DNA of 11,346 nucleotides from contig DMCJ01000098.1 of the NCBI GenBank assembly GCA_003446735.1, positions 1 through 11,346 on the forward strand, written 5' to 3'. Below, piece after piece: positions 1 through 4,583 of the stretch. The stretch is from Lachnospiraceae bacterium. Its GTDB lineage: Bacteria > Bacillota > Clostridia > Lachnospirales > Lachnospiraceae. A program made the translations under genes and the position numbers. Under the pieces are notes generated by a model. The model searched no databases. It was not told where the DNA came from and saw only the letters and a list, made by a program, of their open reading frames with translations. Every line of letters starts with the position of its first letter. Positions within the stretch are counted from its first letter, which is position 1.

Positions 1-2
1 AA

Positions 3-248
3 ATAAAGCGCAAAATAAAGCGCAATGTTGGGGTGGAGTCTTTTATAAAAAACTTGCAAATTATCCTATCAGTACAGAATGGGAAAGGGTCAACTACAGC
101 AAATAGGTACTTAAATCGACTAGTAGATCTTCAAATATTGAATCCGGAAGGAGAGAAAAAGGACGGATTTATAGAAGGAAGAAAGACTAATGGGCGATAT
201 ATGAGCTTGTGGGCGATAAAATGGGCGATATATTTCACCCATAATTGA
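3..248 (+). CDS. 3' end of a truncated gene, possible winged-helix tail of a Fic-like protein
   Basis: The frame is open from the window edge to a TGA at 246-248, so this is probably the end of a longer gene; a GTG at 33 could be an internal start but has no convincing ribosome binding site. The middle part (about 50 residues, containing GKGSTTANRYLNRLVDLQIL) looks like the winged-helix tail seen at the C-terminus of Fic/AMPylase-type proteins, where a short helix pair recognises DNA or closes the fold; that assignment rests on pattern memory only. The last 20 residues (WAIKWAI) come from three copies of TGGGCGATA and are probably not conserved. Frame 2 is also open over the first 100 bases and encodes a 4-residue repeat (NKAQNKAQ), so a frameshift near the edge is possible. 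A TGTGACA-type terminator follows 3 bp after the stop. It could equally be a decayed gene remnant. Confidence 0.35.
   Translation: MKRKIKRNVGVESFIKNLQIILSVQNGKGSTTANRYLNRLVDLQILNPEGEKKDGFIEGRKTNGRYMSLWAIKWAIYFTHN
191..230 (+). repeat. Three direct copies of TGGGCGATA
   Basis: TGGGCGATA occurs at 191-199, 210-218 and 222-230, in the end of the first reading frame, where two copies produce the peptide WAIKWAI. The unequal spacing (19 and 12 bp) argues against a simple slippage array. The start of the window also has a 12-bp direct repeat (AAATAAAGCGC at 1-11 and 13-23). Confidence 0.6.
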
Positions 249-250
249 GA

Positions 251-286
251 TGTGACAGGGGGTCAGATCCCCTGTCACATTTTTTT
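251..286 (+). terminator. Palindromic TGTGACA-type repeat acting as intrinsic terminator
   Basis: Perfect 11-bp arms TGTGACAGGGG (251-261) and CCCCTGTCACA (269-279) enclose the loop GTCAGAT and are followed by seven T (280-286). This is a textbook intrinsic terminator. It is also one member of a 29-nt repeat family in the window; its closest relative is at 2029-2057 (3 differences in 29), on the other side of the toxin-antitoxin operon. Confidence 0.85.
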
Positions 287-329
287 CGAGTGGTTAGAAG
301 AGCTTATAATGAGAGGCGATGATAGGATA

Positions 330-358
330 TTGACATTAGGCTATCATTGAGTTATATT
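330..358 (+). promoter_or_regulatory. Sigma-A promoter of the Panacea toxin-antitoxin operon
   Basis: TTGACA at 330-335 (perfect -35) and TATATT at 353-358 (one mismatch to TATAAT) are separated by exactly 17 bp. The expected transcript starts near 365 and runs into the ribosome binding site AAAGGGGG at about 395-402, ahead of the TTG start at 410. Confidence 0.8.
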
Positions 359-366
359 AATGATAG
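341..366 (+). promoter_or_regulatory. Probable operator: 8+8 bp inverted repeat over the -10 box
   Basis: CTATCATT (341-348) and AATGATAG (359-366) form a perfect inverted repeat with a 10-nt spacer that contains most of the -10 box; a third half-site ATGATAG lies at 319-325, just upstream of the -35. Binding here would block RNA polymerase. By analogy with MqsA and most type II antitoxins, the likely binder is the HTH-bearing antitoxin encoded by the second gene. The sequence differs from the AACCT/AGGTT operator of E. coli MqsA. Confidence 0.65.
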
Positions 367-409
367 GAAATATTGAAAATACCATCACAAAAAGAAAGGG
401 GGAACTATA

Positions 410-796
410 TTGATTGTTGATAAACGGGATATTGAAAAGTACCTTTCTGAAGTCAAAGAAGCCATAAGATGTGATAGATATAGATTAGAGTTAAATGAAA
501 ATCGTCAGGATAATAGAAACCTGTTCCTTGATTATGTTATAGATGAGGCAAAAGCAAAGGAAATATTATTAGAACTCTCTGTATGCGATTTTTCTGAAAT
601 ACTGCAAAATAAAAAAGTTGAGTATAAACATGAGAAATTATATGTTTTTGGAAAAGACATAAAGCTTTTGGAAAGACTGGGAAATAACGAAAAGGAGATT
701 TCATTATACATCAAGTTTAATAAGTTGGAGAATGGGTTTGTATTTGTTATTTCATTTCATGAACAGAAATCTCCACTAAAATACTATTTTAAATAA
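410..796 (+). CDS. MqsR-like toxin of a type II toxin-antitoxin system
   Basis: Encodes 128 residues and starts with TTG, 7 bp after a strong AAAGGGGG ribosome binding site; no ATG fits as well. The C-terminal two thirds match the MqsR/RelE-like ribonuclease pattern: a helix ending in LLELSVCDFSE (about residues 50-60), then YKHEKLYVFGKD, then paired strands LYIKFNKL and FVFVISFHEQ near the end. MqsR toxins cleave mRNA at specific short sequences and stop growth until the antitoxin binds. Gene order (toxin first, antitoxin second, separated by 46 bp) is that of mqsRA. At 128 residues it is longer than the 98-residue E. coli MqsR because of an N-terminal extension of about 40 residues. The family call comes from fold-like pattern and from its partner; catalytic residues cannot be assigned with certainty. 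Codon use is AT-rich compared with genes after 2602. Confidence 0.75.
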   Translation: MIVDKRDIEKYLSEVKEAIRCDRYRLELNENRQDNRNLFLDYVIDEAKAKEILLELSVCDFSEILQNKKVEYKHEKLYVFGKDIKLLERLGNNEKEISLYIKFNKLENGFVFVISFHEQKSPLKYYFK

Positions 797-842
797 GTTT
801 AAAAGGATTGTGATACGGAGTGCTAGGTGGGAGGAAAAAGTT

Positions 843-1850
843 ATGGCAGAGATGGGAAGAAAAGAGTTTTGCATAGGATGCAGACAGGAAACGGATTATT
901 GCCTAAAAAAACGTGCTTTTAATAAAGTTATAAGAGATAAAGAGTACAGCTTTGATATTACGGTGGCAGTATGCGAGAACTGTGGTGAGGAAATCAGTAT
1001 ACCCGGATTAATAGATAAAAATGTCCAGGAAATTGATGAACAATATAGATTGATTGAAGGATTGGTATCTGTCGATGATATTGAAAAACTCATGAAAATA
1101 TACAAAATTGGAAAGGCTCCTTTGTCCCTGGCACTTGGATTTGGGGAAATTACTATAACCAGATATTTGGAAGGTCAGATTCCTTCTAAAGAGTATTCTG
1201 ATATAGTAAGATCTGCGTTGGCTTCACCGTCTTATATGAGGAATAAACTGATAGAGAACCGAGATAAACTAACAGAGGCAGCGTTTAGGAAAGCGTTAAC
1301 TGCGGCAGAGAGCATAGAAAGTTTATTCTCTGTGTCAGATAAAATGCTTAGAGTTATTTCATATATTTTTGAAGAACTTAAGGAAGTTACTCCGTTAATG
1401 TTACAGAAGTTGTTATATTTTATTCAGGGAGTTTATAGTGCGATATATGGTAGACCGATATTTGAAGAGGAGTGTAGAGCATGGCTTCATGGGCCTGTTT
1501 TCCCGGAAGTATATGAGTTGTTCCGAGATTTTAAATACAATCCGATAGAAGATGCCAGATTCGCTATTTTGGAGGGTGATGAGGACGCGCTTACTGATGA
1601 AGAAAAAAGAGTGATAGATCTTGTTTTGAATACATTTGGAATGTATGGTGGAAAAACATTGGAGAGAATCACTCATAATGAAAAGCCGTGGAAAGAGGCT
1701 AGAAAAGGATATGGAGATAACGTGGCTTCTAATGAACTTTTGCCGAAAGAACGGATAATGGTTTATTATAAAGAAATAGATGAAAAATATGGGATAAACA
1801 CAGAATCTGGTTTGAATGAATATATTGTGGATATGCTAAATTTAGCTTAG
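843..1850 (+). CDS. Antitoxin with MqsA-type zinc ribbon/HTH and Panacea (SocA/DUF4065) domain
   Basis: The chosen start is the ATG at 843, 8 bp after GGGAGG (829-834), giving 335 residues; a GTG at 810 in the same frame has no such site. Three parts can be seen. Residues 1-50 form a zinc ribbon with C10-X2-C13 and C44-X2-C47, as in MqsA. Residues about 80-125 form an XRE-type HTH (GKAPLSLALGFGEITITRYL). Residues about 165-325 are a Panacea/DUF4065 domain, with TPLMLQKLLYFIQG from T183 and AWLHGPVFPEVY from A213. Panacea domains are known as promiscuous antitoxin domains that neutralise many unrelated toxins (Kurata and colleagues' PanAT systems). The MqsA part probably binds the operator at 341-366 and represses the operon, while the Panacea part probably holds the MqsR-like toxin. 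It is followed 32 bp later by a small basic gene in the same direction. Confidence 0.88.
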   Translation: MAEMGRKEFCIGCRQETDYCLKKRAFNKVIRDKEYSFDITVAVCENCGEEISIPGLIDKNVQEIDEQYRLIEGLVSVDDIEKLMKIYKIGKAPLSLALGFGEITITRYLEGQIPSKEYSDIVRSALASPSYMRNKLIENRDKLTEAAFRKALTAAESIESLFSVSDKMLRVISYIFEELKEVTPLMLQKLLYFIQGVYSAIYGRPIFEEECRAWLHGPVFPEVYELFRDFKYNPIEDARFAILEGDEDALTDEEKRVIDLVLNTFGMYGGKTLERITHNEKPWKEARKGYGDNVASNELLPKERIMVYYKEIDEKYGINTESGLNEYIVDMLNLA

Positions 1851-1882
1851 TAGGATGAATAATAGGAAAGAAGGTGGATAAT

Positions 1883-2014
1883 ATGGCAGTACATCATGGA
1901 GGAAAGGTTGGAACAGCTGGAAGGACTTTAGCAAAGAGTTCATCCGGAAAGGCGGCAAAAAGTAAGGCGGGAAAAACGCTTGCTAATCATAAGGCAAAAT
2001 GTCATGGAAAATAA
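1883..2014 (+). CDS. 43-residue highly basic protein, third gene of the toxin-antitoxin operon
   Basis: ATG at 1883 follows AAGGTGG (1871-1877) at a good spacing, 32 bp after the antitoxin stop and with no promoter or terminator between, so it belongs to the same transcript. The product has 9 Lys, 1 Arg and 4 His and no acidic residue at all, and is built from two related halves: AGRTLA at residues 12-17 and AGKTLA at 29-34, each within a Lys/Ser/Ala-rich stretch. The N-terminus MAVHHGGKVGTAG is Gly/His-rich. Such composition suggests RNA or DNA binding, as in histone-H1-like tails, but no family is recognised. The operon ends just after it at the repeat at 2029. Its function in the TA system is unknown. 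Confidence 0.7.
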   Translation: MAVHHGGKVGTAGRTLAKSSSGKAAKSKAGKTLANHKAKCHGK

Positions 2015-2028
2015 AATGCCTATAAAAA

Positions 2029-2060
2029 TGTGATAGGGGGTCAGGTCCGCTGTCACATTT
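2029..2060 (+). repeat. TGTGATA/TGTCACA repeat closing the toxin-antitoxin operon
   Basis: A 29-nt copy (2029-2057) of the palindromic repeat, differing at only 3 positions from the copy at 251-279 and in the same orientation. The substitutions break two stem pairs, and only TTTC follows, so it would be a weaker terminator than its partner. Confidence 0.7.
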
Positions 2061-2211
2061 CGATTAAAACCATAGTCGAGTATTGATTTGATCGAAAAAA
2101 TATGACATCAATATTCAGGAACTTCTGAAAAAGCAGCATGATAACAGGGATTTCTATAGGAGCAGCCAATCGGTATTACCTGCTTTGAGGCCAAAGTATA
2201 CTTTATAGTAT
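2061..2211 (+). other. Gene-free spacer with a possible coding remnant
   Basis: No complete gene is visible. A frame running from about 2092 to the TAG at 2206-2208 encodes a protein-like stretch (DINIQELLKKQHDNRDFY and on, 35 residues from 2101) without a start codon or ribosome binding site, which could be the decayed end of a lost gene. It is not recognised. A 7-bp inverted repeat TTTCGAT/ATCGAAA (2058-2064, 2091-2097) is probably incidental. Confidence 0.3.
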
Positions 2212-2240
2212 TTGACACGCATTAATTTGGAACGTATAAT
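2212..2240 (+). promoter_or_regulatory. Perfect consensus sigma-A promoter
   Basis: TTGACA at 2212-2217 and TATAAT at 2235-2240 with a 17-bp spacer match the consensus at all twelve positions. The transcript would start near 2247 and read the small ORFs at 2301 and 2465 and probably the Fer4_19/GNAT and sugar transferase genes, since no terminator lies between. Confidence 0.85.
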
Positions 2241-2300
2241 GTGATTACATTTAATTTCGTCATGTGTTGAAGATAAAACAACTTATAATTCGGGGAAAAA

Positions 2301-2480
2301 ATGGATAGTGCGCAAACAATTCGTGATTTTAAGCAATTTGTGAAGGAAAACCACGATCAAATAATAAAACAGGCAATTAATATACGTGATCTTCCCAAAG
2401 ATGATGACTGGATTTGCGATGAAGAATGGGAAGAGGTATATAAGAAAGAGGTAACGAATGGGATATGGATAAACAAATAG
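2301..2480 (+). CDS. 59-residue acidic small protein, function unknown
   Basis: ATG at 2301 follows a GGGG ribosome binding site (2292-2295) about 60 bp after the start expected from the perfect promoter at 2212-2240. The product begins with an amphipathic helix-like segment (IRDFKQFVKENHDQIIKQ, residues 7-24) and then an acidic, Trp-containing stretch (KDDDWICDEEWEEVYKKE, residues 33-50). This layout (a short FKxF helix and an acidic DDxW...EEW tail) is typical of small accessory or antitoxin-like proteins in Firmicutes, but no named family can be assigned. It overlaps the next small ORF by 16 bp. Too short for many gene callers. Confidence 0.6.
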   Translation: MDSAQTIRDFKQFVKENHDQIIKQAINIRDLPKDDDWICDEEWEEVYKKEVTNGIWINK

Positions 2481-2632
2481 GCTCTCTTTCCGAAAGAGAC
2501 TTATCAAAAATCTTCCAGCTCGTTTCTGAAATTCAAAAGAAATCATTTCATGAGTTTTCACTTATAGCAATCAAAAATAAAGATAATAATGCGAGGGTAA
2601 TATGCACAGACTATACGAAAATGACGACATAG
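2465..2632 (+). CDS. 55-residue small protein overlapping both neighbours, function unknown
   Basis: ATG at 2465 overlaps the end of the 59-residue gene by 16 bp, with AAAGAGG about 14 bp upstream, which is further than ideal. The reading frame runs into the next gene, overlapping it by 31 bp. The first 30 residues look like a helix (SERDLSKIFQLVSEIQKKSF, residues 8-27). The end past residue 45 lies in the overlap and may be fortuitous. It could be a translationally coupled partner of the 59-residue protein, or the front end of a gene cut short at a junction with the Fer4_19/GNAT gene. No family is recognised. Confidence 0.35.
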   Translation: MDKQIGSLSERDLSKIFQLVSEIQKKSFHEFSLIAIKNKDNNARVICTDYTKMTT

Positions 2633-3054
2633 CGGTATTCTGGGATTCGGAGAAGTGCAGGCATGCGAAGAGATGCGTGACTTTAAGCCCGAAGACCTTC
2701 AATATCACGAGGAGGCCGTGGATCGATGTGGGATTGGCGCCTACGGCGGAGATATGGAAGGCGATAAGCGAGTGCCCGACCGGGGCGCTTACCTGCGTAT
2801 ATACGCACGGGGTACGGATCGAGTTTGATGAGGATAGCTGCAGAGCCGTTGCGTTTGATGGCGATAAGAAGATCGGCGAATGCTGTTATGAAGTAACCGA
2901 GGCCGGATGGAATATTTATCATACATTTGTTTCGCCGGAATATGAAGGGAAAGGCATTGCCAGGAGGCTTGTATATAAAGTTGTCGAAGCGGCGGAGAAG
3001 AGTAAGGTGAATGTTATCCCCACCTGTTCGTTTGCGGTTAAGACGTTAATGTGA
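2602..3054 (+). CDS. Fused Fer4_19 iron-sulfur and GNAT (YjdJ-type) acetyltransferase-like protein
   Basis: The ATG at 2602 follows GAGGG by 4 bp. Residues 5-65 match the divergent mono-cluster 4Fe-4S domain (Fer4_19, as in E. coli YjdI): C19-X5-C25, the PW pair at 39-40, and C58-P-T-G-A-L. Residues about 70-150 match the short GNAT-type domain of YjdJ: IYHTFVSPEYEGKGIARRLV contains the acetyl-CoA pyrophosphate loop (GKGIA), and the end has the family's IPTCSFAVK. In E. coli the two domains are separate neighbouring genes; here they are one 150-residue protein, a fusion common in Firmicutes. The substrate is not known. The C-terminus stops a few residues after SFAVK, slightly short of many relatives. 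The sugar transferase gene starts 6 bp downstream, so the two are probably co-translated. Codon use is richer in G+C than the TA region upstream. Confidence 0.88.
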   Translation: MHRLYENDDIAVFWDSEKCRHAKRCVTLSPKTFNITRRPWIDVGLAPTAEIWKAISECPTGALTCVYTHGVRIEFDEDSCRAVAFDGDKKIGECCYEVTEAGWNIYHTFVSPEYEGKGIARRLVYKVVEAAEKSKVNVIPTCSFAVKTLM

Positions 3055-3060
3055 AAGAGA

Positions 3061-4425
3061 ATGAAAACAAAAAGAGATCAGCTCATAATTGAACATCTGC
3101 TCCTATCCTTTTCGGATCTTTTGTGCGTCGTGATCGCGTATGCGGCGGCGGTTGTTACCCGAGGGATCACGGGAAGCGTTCGGGAAAAGCCCGCATTTTA
3201 CTTGCTGGTTCTTTTATTTGCGCTCATTTTAAGCGTGCTTTCGCATATTTTCCTTGATCTTGATACGGGATTTGCGGCAAGGAGCATGATGGCGGAATTC
3301 TTCTTTGTATGCAAGTACGATCTGTTTTTGGGCGCCACGATGGGAATGATCTTATTCTTAACGCAGAAGGCGCAGGATTTCTCCAGACTCGCTTATATAT
3401 ACTTTCTTATCTACCAGCTCATTCTGTGTTTTATTTTCCATCTTATCATAAAACATCTTATAACCCAGACTTATATGCGCTCGGGGAAGAGCGGGAAGAT
3501 GGTCGTATATACGCCTGCCGGGGATGCCGAAAAAGTGCTCTCGTCGCTTAAGACTGCGAAGGCATGGCCGCACGAGATCGTTGATGCGGTTTCCAAAGAA
3601 GAGGAGCTATATGAAAAGATCGGACACAGCGTAGTGGATGAGGTTTTTATTTCCTATCCCGGGCTTAAGCAGGAGGAGCTTTCGTCGATCGTTGATGATC
3701 TGGAGCTTTCGGGGATAACGGTACATGTGGCGATAGATCCCGTTTCTCACATTTCCGACCGGGCAATGACCGGCGAGATCGGGGACATACCCGTGCTTAC
3801 ATACAGAGGCGCCGGTGAGGATCTTCACCGCCTTATCATAAAAAGGTTCACGGACATCGCGGGCTCACTTATCGGGATGATCATAACTGTGGTGCTTTTC
3901 CCTTTTATCGCTGTTTTGATAAAGCTTGACAGTCCCGGGCCTGTGCTCTATAAGCAGGTGCGTATCGGACGTAACGGGCGTGAGTTTAAGCTTTGCAAAT
4001 TCCGCTCGATGTATAAAGATGCCGAGAGCAGGCAGGAAGAGCTTTCTGATATGAATGTTATGAACGGCCCGGTATTTAAGGTTAAGGATGATCCCCGTAT
4101 CACGAAATTCGGGAGGTTTTTACGAAAGACAAGCCTTGATGAGCTCCCGCAGTTCTTCCATGTTTTTGCCGGCACGATGAGCCTTATCGGGACGAGGCCG
4201 CCCACAAAAGAGGAATATTCATCCTATCATCTGTCCGAGCTTAGGCGCGTTTCGATAAAGCCCGGAATGACAGGCCTCTGGCAGGTCAGCGGCAGAAATG
4301 AGATAACGGACTTTAAAGACATACTCCGTCTGGATCTTAAATACATTGACAACTGGTCCTTCGGGATGGATATAAAGATCTTACTTGAGACCATAGCCGT
4401 TGTATTTCGCGGTAATGGAATGTGA
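3061..4425 (+). CDS. Polyprenyl glycosylphosphotransferase (bacterial sugar transferase, WbaP/WcaJ type)
   Basis: A 454-residue inner-membrane enzyme that transfers a sugar-1-phosphate from a UDP-sugar to undecaprenyl phosphate, the first step of exopolysaccharide, capsule or glycan assembly. Four N-terminal membrane helices (about residues 12-34, 46-65, 81-101, 110-132) precede a CoA/NAD-binding-like middle region (about 145-250). The catalytic domain begins with the re-entrant hydrophobic helix from R262/D265 to about 290, followed by DSPGPVLYKQVRIG, KFRSM (about 313-317), the Asp-Glu pair D360-E361 in SLDELPQ, the R379-P380 of GTRPP, and the closing PGMTGLWQVSGR. All key motifs are intact. 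The start ATG is 6 bp after the Fer4_19/GNAT stop with GAAAGAG as a modest ribosome binding site. The stop codon TGA (4423-4425) lies inside the left arm of the repeat at 4421. The sugar specificity cannot be read from the sequence, and no other glycan genes are in the window. Confidence 0.93.
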   Translation: MKTKRDQLIIEHLLLSFSDLLCVVIAYAAAVVTRGITGSVREKPAFYLLVLLFALILSVLSHIFLDLDTGFAARSMMAEFFFVCKYDLFLGATMGMILFLTQKAQDFSRLAYIYFLIYQLILCFIFHLIIKHLITQTYMRSGKSGKMVVYTPAGDAEKVLSSLKTAKAWPHEIVDAVSKEEELYEKIGHSVVDEVFISYPGLKQEELSSIVDDLELSGITVHVAIDPVSHISDRAMTGEIGDIPVLTYRGAGEDLHRLIIKRFTDIAGSLIGMIITVVLFPFIAVLIKLDSPGPVLYKQVRIGRNGREFKLCKFRSMYKDAESRQEELSDMNVMNGPVFKVKDDPRITKFGRFLRKTSLDELPQFFHVFAGTMSLIGTRPPTKEEYSSYHLSELRRVSIKPGMTGLWQVSGRNEITDFKDILRLDLKYIDNWSFGMDIKILLETIAVVFRGNGM

Positions 4426-4455
4426 CAGGGGACGTTTCTCCTGTCACATTTTTAT
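4421..4455 (+). terminator. TGTGACA-type palindrome and terminator overlapping the sugar transferase stop
   Basis: Arms TGTGACAGG (4421-4429) and CCTGTCACA (4440-4448) are followed by TTTTTATT. The TGA of the preceding gene is contained in the left arm, so the repeat supplies the stop codon. Confidence 0.8.
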
Positions 4456-4484
4456 TGTAAAGCCGGAAGGATATATGATAAAAT
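4455..4484 (+). promoter_or_regulatory. Weak candidate promoter for the secreted DUF5722 protein
   Basis: TTGTAA (4455-4460) and TAAAAT (4479-4484) with an 18-bp spacer lie directly behind the terminator. The match is moderate, but the large gene at 4584 needs a promoter between the terminator at 4421 and its start, and this is the best candidate. Confidence 0.4.
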
Positions 4485-4499
4485 AAAACCTGACAGTGC

Positions 4500-4573
4500 A
4501 GTGTGACAGAATGTGTGACAGCGTACCGGGCACCGTGTCACGTAGGTACCTTGTCATAGGCACCGTGTCACAT
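4500..4573 (+). repeat. Composite cluster of TGTGACA/TGTCAC palindromes in a leader
   Basis: A mosaic of repeat pieces: TGTGACA at about 4502 and at 4514-4520, a complete hairpin-like unit at 4514-4541 (related to the copies at 6798 and 7653 but with GGCACCG in place of GGTACGC), GGCACCGTGTCAC twice (4529-4541 and 4559-4571), and a palindrome AGGTACCT at 4544-4551. The last copy ends one base before AAGGAGG, the ribosome binding site of the next gene, so these elements form its 5' untranslated leader. Confidence 0.65.
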
Positions 4574-4583
4574 AAGGAGGGAT

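Noticed and set aside
810..842. Upstream GTG start (810) for the Panacea antitoxin
   Set aside because: GGGAGG lies 8 bp before the ATG at 843, where the zinc ribbon also starts as in MqsA; the GTG would put that site inside the gene.
2283..2561. 92-residue hydrophobic reading frame on the minus strand
   Set aside because: It lies opposite the two small plus-strand ORFs, which have a perfect promoter and ribosome binding sites, while this frame has neither; its membrane-like look comes from AT-rich reverse sequence.
4500..4573. CRISPR-like array
   Set aside because: The repeats are palindromic, variable and without regular unique spacers, and there are no cas genes; they belong to the dispersed TGTGACA family.
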